A DNA stretch of 64,000 nucleotides from Schauerella fraxinea. Its GTDB lineage: Bacteria > Pseudomonadota > Gammaproteobacteria > Burkholderiales > Burkholderiaceae_B. Made by a program: the position numbers and the translations under genes. The stretch is from the NCBI GenBank assembly GCA_030849965.1, contig JAVDKL010000001.1, forward strand, positions 1,284,554 to 1,348,553. Reading direction: 5' to 3'. The notes below the pieces were generated by a model. The model was not told the origin of the DNA. It saw nothing but the letters and a program-made list of their open reading frames with translations, and made no database searches. Below are positions 25,457 to 33,490 of this stretch, one piece after another (the first letter of the stretch is position 1; the number at the start of each line of letters is the position of its first letter).

Positions 25457-26863
25457 ATGGTCTTCGCGTCCCTCGAGTTTCTGACGCTCTTCCTGCCGAC
25501 GTTCCTGATCCTTTACGTTCTGGTGGGCAAGCGTCTGCGCAATGCCACGCTGCTCCTCTGCAGCTGGGTGTTCTACGGCTGGTGGAGCCCGCTCTTTTTG
25601 CTGCTCTTCATCGCGATCACGATACTGGGCTGGGGCGGCGGCATCGCGATCGATCGCGCGGGCTCGGATCGCCGGCGCAGCATCGTGCTCACCGCGTTGA
25701 TCGTCGTCAGCCTGGCCATTCTGTGCTGGTACAAATATGCCAACATCGTGGTCGACACGTTCAACAGCGCGCGCATTTACGCAGGCGCCATGCCGCTCGA
25801 ATGGCAGCGCGTCGTCTTGCCGATCGGCTTGTCGTTCATCATCCTGCAATCGATCTCGTATCTGATTGACGTGCAGCGCCGCACCGTGCCGGCCGACTAT
25901 AGCTTCATCAACTTCGGGGCGTATCAGGCGATGTTCGTGCACCTGATCGCCGGCCCCATCATTCGCTATGACTGGGTCAAGCGCGAACTCGTTTCGCGCG
26001 CGGTCGACTGGACCAACTTCTCGTTGGGCGCGCGTCGTTTCATGATCGGCATGAGCATGAAGGTGCTGATTGCCGATACGCTCGCGCCCATCGTAGACAT
26101 CGCTTTCGCCCTGCCGCAACCCTCACTCGCCGACGCGTGGCTGGGCTGCCTGGGCTACACGCTGCAGTTGTTCTTCGACTTTGCCGGTTACAGCGCCATG
26201 GCGATCGGACTGGGGCTGATGCTGGGGTTTCATTTCCCCGAGAACTTCATGCATCCCTATCTCGCCCGCAGCATGCAAGACTTCTGGCGGCGCTGGCACC
26301 TGTCACTCTCGACCTGGTTGCGCGATTACCTCTACATCCCCCTGGGCGGCAATCGCGGCGGCGCGTTCAACACCTATCGCAATCTGCTGCTCACCATGGG
26401 CATTGCGGGTTTGTGGCATGGCGGCGATAGCTGGAACTTTTTACTCTGGGGCATCGCACACGGCGTTGCGCTTTGCGTGGAGCGTTTGTGGACCCGGCAA
26501 GGCCTGCCCGACCTGCCCCGCCCGCTTGCCCATATCGCCACGCTGCTCTTCGTGATGCTGGCATGGACCTTGTTTCGTGCGCATACGCTGGACTCGGCGC
26601 TCACCATGTACGCCGGTCAGTTCGGCCTGCAGGGTATCGCCTTGGGCGACGCGCTCACGCTTGCCATGCGGCCGGCCCAGTGGATGACGATCGCGCTCGG
26701 CATCGCATGTTGCGTCGCCCCCGCATGGGGCCCGTACTGCCTGCGCCGAGGCGGCGCCTGGGCACAGGGGATTGCGCTCGTGTGGCCCATTCCCGCATTC
26801 CTTCTCGCGTTCGCGCTGATTGCAAGCCGCGGCGCCGTCCCCTTCCTGTACTTCCAGTTCTGA
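25457..26863 (+). CDS. wssH: MBOAT-family O-acetyltransferase, WssH/AlgI-like
   Basis: This 468-residue polytopic membrane protein is of the membrane-bound O-acyltransferase family. It starts FASLEFLTLFLPTFLILYVL as AlgI proteins do. It carries the MBOAT core RRWHLSLSTWLRDYLYIPLG at about residue 278 and the presumed catalytic His in LWHGGDSWNF at about residue 320. Its role is to move acetyl groups from cytoplasmic acetyl-CoA across the inner membrane for cellulose acetylation. The start ATG follows a short 37-bp gap after wssG. The stop shares one base with the next start (TGATG). Confidence 0.93.
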   Translation: MVFASLEFLTLFLPTFLILYVLVGKRLRNATLLLCSWVFYGWWSPLFLLLFIAITILGWGGGIAIDRAGSDRRRSIVLTALIVVSLAILCWYKYANIVVDTFNSARIYAGAMPLEWQRVVLPIGLSFIILQSISYLIDVQRRTVPADYSFINFGAYQAMFVHLIAGPIIRYDWVKRELVSRAVDWTNFSLGARRFMIGMSMKVLIADTLAPIVDIAFALPQPSLADAWLGCLGYTLQLFFDFAGYSAMAIGLGLMLGFHFPENFMHPYLARSMQDFWRRWHLSLSTWLRDYLYIPLGGNRGGAFNTYRNLLLTMGIAGLWHGGDSWNFLLWGIAHGVALCVERLWTRQGLPDLPRPLAHIATLLFVMLAWTLFRAHTLDSALTMYAGQFGLQGIALGDALTLAMRPAQWMTIALGIACCVAPAWGPYCLRRGGAWAQGIALVWPIPAFLLAFALIASRGAVPFLYFQF

Positions 26864-28128
26864 TGACGCGCCCACCCGACGACCCCACCTCCGCCACGGT
26901 CGCTCACGCGCCACGCACCCTGCGCGCGCTGCCCGGCGCGGTCTTCATGCTGCTCATGATGGGGGGGCTTGCCACCACACTGTGGGCCACATGGCGGGGC
27001 CATCTCGATCTGTTTCCGCAGGGCGTGTCGATGCCCACCTTCCTGGACGGCCGCGTGATGCAGAAGATGGCGGATTCGCTGGGCTTGGCGCCCCTGCCTG
27101 CCGAAGCGGCAAAGCTCGAACGCGGCTTCAGTTGGCGCGCCATCGGCGACCTCGGTCCGCGCGTGCGGCAAGGCTGCCCGGGTTGGTTGTTCCTCGCCGA
27201 CGAACTGCGGCCGTACCCGCACGCCGGCCGCGATGCCGATGCCCGCATCCAGGACGTGGTGGCCGTCAAGCGCGAGCTTGCCCAGCGCAAGATCAATCTT
27301 CTGGTGGTCGTGGTGCCGGACAAAGCGCGTATCGAAGCGGAACAGCTTTGCGGCATTGCCAGGCCAACTGCATTTGCGTATCGCGTGAAGAACTGGACCG
27401 CCGCGCTCACGCATGCCGGCATCGATACCCTCGATCTGACGCCCGCACTTGCCGCCGTGCAGAACGACGCGCAAGGGATGCGCGGCTTTCTGCGCACCGA
27501 TACGCACTGGAACGAAACCGGTGCCGCCGTGGCCGCGGCCGAGATCGCCAAGCGTGTCAACAGCCGGGGCATCAACGTCACCCCGCGCATGGATTACACG
27601 ACCGCCACCACGCAAGCGGAGCGGCCGGGCGATCTCGTGCGCCTGGCAGGCGTCGAATGGCTGGCGACGCGGCATCAACCGCGCCCAGAAATGGCAGCGA
27701 ATACGGTATTCAAGAAACGAGACGCGGCGCAGCCTGATGCACCGACCGTTGCGGCCGGCACGCCAGCATCGACGGTGGCATCGACGCCAGCGGCATCTGC
27801 AACGTCGTCGTCAGGCACATCGAGCGACGCGGCCGACGATCTGTTCGGCGACGACAACCTGCCCACCGTCGCGCTGATCGGTACCTCCTTCTCGCGCACG
27901 TCGAACTTCGTCGGCTTCGTCGAACGCGACCTGCACACCAGGATCGGCAATTTCGCCAAAGACGGCGGCGATTTCGAAGGCGCAGCACGCGACTATTTCG
28001 GCGGACCGGCGTTCAAGCAAACACCACCGAAACTCGTCATCTGGGAAATCCCGGAACGCGTGATTCAGGCACCGCGCGACGGTTTGCCGGTGTGGACGAC
28101 CAGCAAGAAGGCAAGCGGCGCGCAATAA
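26863..28128 (+). CDS. wssI: AlgJ/AlgX-like O-acetyltransferase, WssI-like
   Basis: This 421-residue protein has one N-terminal membrane anchor (about residues 22-42) and a periplasmic SGNH-like domain. The catalytic Asp-His pair is in TDTHWNETG (D213, H215), and the nucleophile is probably Ser342 in GTSFSRT. This matches AlgJ/AlgX and WssI, which transfer acetyl to the polymer. Between the DxH and Ser motifs sits an Ala/Ser/Thr-rich insert of roughly 45 residues (DNA 27716-27850) not needed in the fold. This is the last gene of the cellulose operon. Confidence 0.88.
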   Translation: MTRPPDDPTSATVAHAPRTLRALPGAVFMLLMMGGLATTLWATWRGHLDLFPQGVSMPTFLDGRVMQKMADSLGLAPLPAEAAKLERGFSWRAIGDLGPRVRQGCPGWLFLADELRPYPHAGRDADARIQDVVAVKRELAQRKINLLVVVVPDKARIEAEQLCGIARPTAFAYRVKNWTAALTHAGIDTLDLTPALAAVQNDAQGMRGFLRTDTHWNETGAAVAAAEIAKRVNSRGINVTPRMDYTTATTQAERPGDLVRLAGVEWLATRHQPRPEMAANTVFKKRDAAQPDAPTVAAGTPASTVASTPAASATSSSGTSSDAADDLFGDDNLPTVALIGTSFSRTSNFVGFVERDLHTRIGNFAKDGGDFEGAARDYFGGPAFKQTPPKLVIWEIPERVIQAPRDGLPVWTTSKKASGAQ

Positions 28129-28208
28129 GGCCGACATCGCTCGACTAGGATCCAGTGATCTTCGCCGAATGGTTATCGAATCGGGTGCGGCAAGCGATTA
28201 TTTGAAAT

Positions 28209-28240
28209 CCCGCAATCGAACCTGCTGGCCCGGTTGCGGG
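28209..28240. terminator. Candidate hairpin at the end of the cellulose operon
   Basis: CCCGCAA (28209-28215) is complementary to TTGCGGG (28234-28240), with an 18-base loop. It lies between the convergent wssI and nucleotidase genes. The loop is long and there is no T-run, so support is weak. Confidence 0.3.
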
Positions 28241-28282
28241 TGTGCGGCACCCTCGATACCGCACACACGCGCTTCACACCGC

Positions 28283-30295
28283 TTAGTTCCCGGCGTACGT
28301 CTTGGTGCTGTACAGCGTTGCCGGCAACTTGCGAATCACCGGCAGTTGCGACACCGGATCCTTGGGCAGACCATCGATGTACGTCTGGAACACGTCGCTA
28401 TCGAGCACACCGATATCGGTACGGCGCGCTGCAGGCACATTGGCCAAAGTCGTATAGCCATCGCCGCCGGTCGCGTTAAAACTCAACACGAACAGCTTGT
28501 ATAGACGCGAGGCATACAACGGCGCCCAGGTTCCTGAAGCGGCATCGAACACCTCGATGTTGCTTGCGCGCTGCCCCTTGGCCTGCGCCGCATTCACATC
28601 AAAACGCATGCCGCCTGTATACGGATAAGGCCCGGTAGAACCGCCGGTCTTGTACACCGCATCCAGTCCGTCCTCGATCATGCCGCGCGCTTCGTCGCCC
28701 GTGATGTCCAGACGATAAAGCAGGTTGCCGAACGGCAGCACTTCGATCACATCCGCTGCGGTCACATTGCCGGCCACCGGCACACGCACGCCGCCGCCAC
28801 TTTGCAGCGCAATGTCGGCGCCGCCATAGCTGGCGTTGGCCACGTCCAGATAGGCTTGTGCGACGAGTTGCTGAATGTCGCCGCCCCGCAGGCTTACCTC
28901 GCCCAGCGCATTGCACGCCGCGCTCGAGCGACTGTAATCCACCGTGCCGGCACCGCCCGGTACCCGGCGCGAGCAGATCTCGTCGGGTGCTTGCGCGACC
29001 ACCTTCGCCTTGAACACGTCCACCTCGGCTTTGTACGGCGCCAACACGGCGGTCGCTTGCGCACTCGGTGCCGTCACCCGCAGAAAGCCACTTGCCGCGA
29101 TATCGTTCAAGAACGCGTTGCGATCGGCTGCCGAGGCCGGCGCGCCGCCGACCTGAAATGTGTCGCCGATCAACACATGCGGCGTGCCGCCGCACGCCGT
29201 TACCCGACCATCGATGTCGAAGCTCACCTTGATCTCGCCCACCACCTGCGTGTATTCCCACGCCTGCGCCAGGCACACGGTGTCGCCGTCCTTGTTCTTC
29301 AAGGGCTCGGCGTAAGCGCCCGCCGGCGATCCCACACCGTAGGTGGTCATCGTGGCAGGCCCGAGCAGCGTGTGCGAGTCGCCGCCCACCACCACATCCA
29401 CACCGCTCAAATTTGCGAGCACCTGACGATCCAGGCTATAGCCGATGTGGCTGAGCAACACGATCTTGTTGACGCCCTGAGCGGTTAGCCCATCGATCGC
29501 ACGTTGCGCAGCGACCGTCTCTTCCTCGAACGTGGTATCCGGATCGGGGCTCGATGAGCCCTTGGTCTTGAGTGCCACCGTGAGGCCCACGATACCGATC
29601 TTCTCACCTTCGCGTTCCACCACAACGGCAGGCCGCACGTCATCCGGCGCGCGGCTGACGTTGAGCGCCGATGCGCTACCAAAGTTGACGTTGGCGCTCA
29701 GTACCGGCGTCTGGCAAGTGCCGCCATGCAAGCGGTCGATGAAGGCCTTCAGCTCGGTATCGCCTTTATCGAACTCGTGATTGCCCAACGTAAACGCATC
29801 GAAGCACACCGTGTTCATCATCGCGGCATCGGCTTCACCGATCGCACCGGCACGATTGAAATACAACGTGCCGGTCAATGCATCGCCCGCATGCAGCTTG
29901 AGCACATTGCCGGCATTTTGCGAGAGCTCGTCGAACGCCGTTTTCACGCGCGGGAAACCGGCCGCGTCCACGGTCGCGGCCACCCGTGTGCCTGCCGCGT
30001 TTTGCAACTGCAACGTTTTCACTTTGCTATCGAGATTGGAGTGCTGATCGTTGATGTGCAAGATCGTCAGATCGATTGCACGTGCGGTGGGACTGGGCTC
30101 AGGCTGCGGCGCAGGCTCTGGCGCAGGCTGCGTGGGCGTATGCGTTTCCACAGGTTTGTCGTCATCGTCGTCGCTGCCGCAACCGGCCAGCAATCCTGCG
30201 CTGAGCAGCGCCGCCAGCAGCAGCCTGCCGCCACCGGCCGGCAGTGCGCCGCGTGATGCGATGTACCCCTGCGGCATCTTATGTTCGTGTTGCAT
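28283..30295 (-). CDS. 5'-nucleotidase / UDP-sugar hydrolase family lipoprotein
   Basis: This 670-residue metallophosphoesterase is of the UshA/NucA type. The N-terminus has a lipoprotein signal with lipobox LLAGC (Cys39), followed by an Asp run (GSDDDDDK) and a Pro/Glu/Thr linker to about residue 72. Metal-binding motifs follow: ILHINDQHSN, LHAGDALTG, TLGNHEFDKGD, LLSHIGYS and VVGGDSHTLLG. The C-terminal nucleotidase domain has QSGGGVR and LPFGNLLYRLDITG. It should hydrolyse extracellular nucleotides at the membrane surface and so recover phosphate and nucleosides. An in-frame Met at residue 7 is an alternative start. It stands alone, convergent with the cellulose operon. Confidence 0.9.
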   Translation of the reverse strand: MQHEHKMPQGYIASRGALPAGGGRLLLAALLSAGLLAGCGSDDDDDKPVETHTPTQPAPEPAPQPEPSPTARAIDLTILHINDQHSNLDSKVKTLQLQNAAGTRVAATVDAAGFPRVKTAFDELSQNAGNVLKLHAGDALTGTLYFNRAGAIGEADAAMMNTVCFDAFTLGNHEFDKGDTELKAFIDRLHGGTCQTPVLSANVNFGSASALNVSRAPDDVRPAVVVEREGEKIGIVGLTVALKTKGSSSPDPDTTFEEETVAAQRAIDGLTAQGVNKIVLLSHIGYSLDRQVLANLSGVDVVVGGDSHTLLGPATMTTYGVGSPAGAYAEPLKNKDGDTVCLAQAWEYTQVVGEIKVSFDIDGRVTACGGTPHVLIGDTFQVGGAPASAADRNAFLNDIAASGFLRVTAPSAQATAVLAPYKAEVDVFKAKVVAQAPDEICSRRVPGGAGTVDYSRSSAACNALGEVSLRGGDIQQLVAQAYLDVANASYGGADIALQSGGGVRVPVAGNVTAADVIEVLPFGNLLYRLDITGDEARGMIEDGLDAVYKTGGSTGPYPYTGGMRFDVNAAQAKGQRASNIEVFDAASGTWAPLYASRLYKLFVLSFNATGGDGYTTLANVPAARRTDIGVLDSDVFQTYIDGLPKDPVSQLPVIRKLPATLYSTKTYAGN

Positions 30296-30595
30296 TGCGC
30301 GCGATCCTTTCGCTTATAAGGAGTCGCCAAGCGTGATCAGGGCACGTGACACGCGCATTAAAATGGGGAGTCTTGATGAAGAATCAGACGACGGCATTGT
30401 TCGTCATGACGGCGTCAATAAATGACGCTAAGGCAAGCGAATCGGCGCACGTATCACGCAAGGCTGCGTGTCCATCCTGGCCATCGACGCAGTGCGCTAC
30501 GCCAGCATGCTATCGACGAATCGCGGGTATCCGGATGACAGGAATCGCTGCCGGCAAACCAAACTGACGAAAAGCATTCTTGTTCTGCGCTTCAA
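30296..30595. other. 300-bp intergenic stretch without a recognised gene
   Basis: Short open frames here have no recognisable sequence and no ribosome site. The region upstream of the nucleotidase should hold its promoter (AAGGAT ribosome site near 30308-30313 on the minus strand). I see no repeat or RNA gene. Confidence 0.5.
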
Positions 30596-30979
30596 TCATT
30601 TCGATAGAAACCGCACATTTGGCAGCGATTTGAAGTGAGCGTCACACGTCAACACGTCAGCGCCATGGTGCTTGGCCGTCGCGTAGACGATTGCGTCTGC
30701 GGTTGCCAGCTTGTGCTCGCGATGTAGCTCCGCCGCCAGAAGTGCCGTCTTAGTATCCAGCGACACAACCACACACTTTTGTGTATACGCGATCACGCGA
30801 TCCGCCACATCCTCACCACGCTCACGAACCAGCCATTTCGATAATTCCAATTGCACGATTGTGGGGACCAGGCAGGCATTTCGGCTTGGGAATTCAGCGC
30901 TCATCTTCTTCCCAACAGAACTGTTCAGCAGCCATTCGATCCAGGCTGACGTATCGACCACTCTCAGACCGACCTGCAT
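30596..30979 (-). CDS. VapC-type PIN-domain toxin
   Basis: This 127-residue PIN-domain ribonuclease keeps the four acidic residues that bind the metal: D9 in RVVDTSAWIEW, E45 in VQLELSKW, D95 in ATADAIVYATA and D113 in LTCDAHFK. In type II toxin-antitoxin systems such proteins cleave RNA when free of antitoxin. The start codon shares one base with the antitoxin stop (TGATG), typical of a coupled pair. The size is normal for the family and nothing looks truncated, so the toxin should be functional. Confidence 0.88.
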   Translation of the reverse strand: MQVGLRVVDTSAWIEWLLNSSVGKKMSAEFPSRNACLVPTIVQLELSKWLVRERGEDVADRVIAYTQKCVVVSLDTKTALLAAELHREHKLATADAIVYATAKHHGADVLTCDAHFKSLPNVRFLSK

Positions 30980-31191
30980 CAGAAGCGATCCTTTCGATCC
31001 CGATAATCTGCGCGATCGGCACCTCGCGCGATACCCGCCAGATCGTCCAGTTCGGGCACTGGCATAAGCAGCACGCCATCACCCTTAGGAATAAATACAA
31101 ACTCCTGCCCAGCGGACCAATGCTGCTGCTCTCTTACTGCCTTCGGAATGGAAATTTGAAATTTGCTGGACAACGTCGCCGTAGATGACAT
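30979..31191 (-). CDS. VapB-type AbrB-family antitoxin
   Basis: This 70-residue protein has an N-terminal AbrB/SpoVT swapped-hairpin domain (SSTATLSSKFQISIPKAVRE, then GQEFVFIPKGDGVLLMPV) that binds DNA. A short charged C-terminus (DLAGIARGADRADYRDRKDR) would wrap the PIN toxin. It lies directly upstream of, and overlaps, the toxin gene. Autorepression of the pair is expected from family knowledge. Confidence 0.87.
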   Translation of the reverse strand: MSSTATLSSKFQISIPKAVREQQHWSAGQEFVFIPKGDGVLLMPVPELDDLAGIARGADRADYRDRKDRF

Positions 31192-31286
31192 TTCTTACCT
31201 CTTATAGATCGATATAGATTTTGTAAGAATACACGAATCTGAGGGCTATCCTGATCGAAGTGAATGATTCGATCACTCAAGACAAA

Positions 31287-31336
31287 GCCCCTGACCTTCA
31301 CCGCCGCAATAAGCGCGCACCGTGAACGTCAGGGGC
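31287..31336 (-). terminator. Rho-independent terminator of acs
   Basis: GCCCCTGACCTTCAC (31287-31301) and GTGAACGTCAGGGGC (31322-31336) form a 15-bp stem with one mismatch and a 20-base loop. Read on the minus strand the stem is followed by TTTGTCTT, which fits termination of the acs transcript just 30 bp after its stop. Confidence 0.7.
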
Positions 31337-31365
31337 CATGCCCTGCACTAGTTCAAACCGTCATG

Positions 31366-33345
31366 TCAAATCGGCTTGGCCAACTGCTCCAGGATTGCCG
31401 GATTTTCAAGAGTGGAGATGTCTTGCGTGACCTCTTCGCCCTTGGCCACCACGCGCAACAGTCGGCGCATGATTTTGCCCGAACGGGTTTTCGGCAAGTT
31501 ATCGCCAAAACGAATGTCCTTGGGCTTGGCGATCGGACCGATCTCGCGGCCCACCCAATCGCGCAGCGTCTTCGCAATGGCCAACGCCTCCTCGCCCTCA
31601 GGACGGGCCCCCTTCAGCACCACGAAAGCCACCACGGCTTCACCGGTAGTGTCGTCGGGACGGCCCACCACGGCGGCTTCAGCCACCAACTCGTGAGAGA
31701 CCAGCGCCGACTCCACCTCCATCGTGCCCAAGCGATGCCCGGACACATTGAGCACGTCGTCGATACGGCCCATGATCCAGAAGTAGCCGTCGCTGTCGCG
31801 CTGTGCGCCGTCGCCGGCCAGGTAATAGCCTTTGAGCTCGGGCGGGAAATAGCTGCTCTTGAATCGCTCGGGGTCGCCCCAGATATTGCGGATCATGCCG
31901 GGCCACGGGCGCTTGATCACCAGGAACCCGCCATTGCCCTGTTCTACGTCGCCACCGGCTTCATCCACGATCGCAGCAGCGACGCCTGGCAGGGGCAACG
32001 TGCACGACCCTGGCTTCATCGGCGTTGCACCGGGCAACGGCGTGATCATGTGGCCACCGGTTTCGGTCTGCCACCACGTATCCACGATCGGGCAACGCTC
32101 GCGGCCGACCTCTTTGTAGTACCACATCCAGGCTTCGGGATTGATGGGTTCGCCCACCGTACCAAGGATGCGCAAGCTGCTCAAATCGAAATGCTTCGGA
32201 TGCGTGTCGGGATTGGTGTCGGCGGCCTTGACCAGCGACCGGATCGCGGTGGGCGCCGTGTAGAACGTCGTCACTTTGTGGCGATCGATCATTTCCCAGA
32301 ACCGGCTGGCATTGGGATAAGTCGGCACGCCTTCGAACACGACTTGCGTCAATCCGGCAGCCAGCGGGCCATAGGTGATGTAGGTATGACCCGTGATCCA
32401 GCCCACATCGGCCGTGCACCAATACACGTCGCTATCCTTGGCGTCGAACGTCCACTTCACGGTGAGCAGCGCCCACAGCAAATAACCGGCAGAGGCGTGC
32501 TGCACGCCCTTGGGTTTGCCGGTCGAGCCCGACGTATACAGGATGAACAACGGGTGCTCGGCATCCACAGCCACCGGCTCGCACGTATCGGCCTGGTTGG
32601 CTTCCACATCGTGCATCCACACGTCGCGCGCATCGTCCCAGTTGACCTTGCCGCCGGTACGGCGATACACGATCGTTTTCTTGACGGCGTCGCAGCCGCC
32701 CATCTTGAACGCATCTTCTACAGCGGGTTTGAGCGGAATGGTCTTGCCGCCGCGCACCTGCTCATCGGCAGTGATGACAAGCGTGGCGCCGACGTCGACG
32801 ATGCGCTCTTGCAAGCTCTTGGCCGAGAATCCGCCGAACACCACCGAGTGCGTGATCCCCAGGCGCGCGCAGGCCTGCATGGCCACCACGGCCTCGACCG
32901 ACATCGGCATGTAGATGATGGCGCGATCGCCCTTGTTGTAGCCCAGCGCCTTGATGCCGTTGGCAAACCGGCACACACGCGTAAGCAATTCGGCATAGCT
33001 GACATGCGTGACCTTGGCATCGTCGCTTTCGAAAATCAGCGCGGTTTTGTCACCCTTGCCTGCTGCGACATGCTTGTCCAGGCAGTTGGCCGACACGTTG
33101 AGCTGGCCGTCGTCGAACCACTTGTAGAACGGCGCGTCCGATTCGTCGAGCACGCGCGTGAAGGGTTTCAACCACTCGAGCTGCTCATTCGCCTGCTTGC
33201 TCCAAAAACCGTCGAAGTCGTCTTCGATGGCTTTGCATAAGGTGCGGTACGCGTCGAGACCCGAAATCGTTGCGGCATCCACCAGCGCTTTGGGCGGTTG
33301 GAATACACGGGTTTCATGCATGACGGACTGAATGGCATTGGACAT
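31366..33345 (-). CDS. acs: Acetyl-CoA synthetase
   Basis: This 659-residue AMP-forming acetate-CoA ligase is full length for Acs (about 650). The ATP motif is [11 protein letters not shown], the acyl-site core is [11 protein letters not shown], and the hinge and C-domain are [13 protein letters not shown]. The acetylatable Lys of the C-terminal domain is K624 in [14 protein letters not shown]. It activates acetate to acetyl-CoA in the cytoplasm. Besides feeding the TCA cycle, it could supply acetyl-CoA for cellulose acetylation, but nothing in the sequence links them. An AGGAG lies directly upstream of the ATG. Confidence 0.97.
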   Translation of the reverse strand: MSNAIQSVMHETRVFQPPKALVDAATISGLDAYRTLCKAIEDDFDGFWSKQANEQLEWLKPFTRVLDESDAPFYKWFDDGQLNVSANCLDKHVAAGKGDKTALIFESDDAKVTHVSYAELLTRVCRFANGIKALGYNKGDRAIIYMPMSVEAVVAMQACARLGITHSVVFGGFSAKSLQERIVDVGATLVITADEQVRGGKTIPLKPAVEDAFKMGGCDAVKKTIVYRRTGGKVNWDDARDVWMHDVEANQADTCEPVAVDAEHPLFILYTSGSTGKPKGVQHASAGYLLWALLTVKWTFDAKDSDVYWCTADVGWITGHTYITYGPLAAGLTQVVFEGVPTYPNASRFWEMIDRHKVTTFYTAPTAIRSLVKAADTNPDTHPKHFDLSSLRILGTVGEPINPEAWMWYYKEVGRERCPIVDTWWQTETGGHMITPLPGATPMKPGSCTLPLPGVAAAIVDEAGGDVEQGNGGFLVIKRPWPGMIRNIWGDPERFKSSYFPPELKGYYLAGDGAQRDSDGYFWIMGRIDDVLNVSGHRLGTMEVESALVSHELVAEAAVVGRPDDTTGEAVVAFVVLKGARPEGEEALAIAKTLRDWVGREIGPIAKPKDIRFGDNLPKTRSGKIMRRLLRVVAKGEEVTQDISTLENPAILEQLAKPI

Positions 33346-33490
33346 GGGGTCTCCTATTGGTTTTTATCCGCGCAAGCGGTGCACCGTGAAGGCCACCGTA
33401 TCGCCAGGCTCTTACTGACACCTTACGCAGACGCTATCTCGACCAACAGAATACCAGTCCTGCCCCTCAAAAGCCGTCAGTAAAATTGGC

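Noticed and set aside
30346-30567. Small 73-codon open frame between the nucleotidase and VapC genes
   Set aside because: No ribosome site, no family resemblance and composition unlike neighbouring genes.
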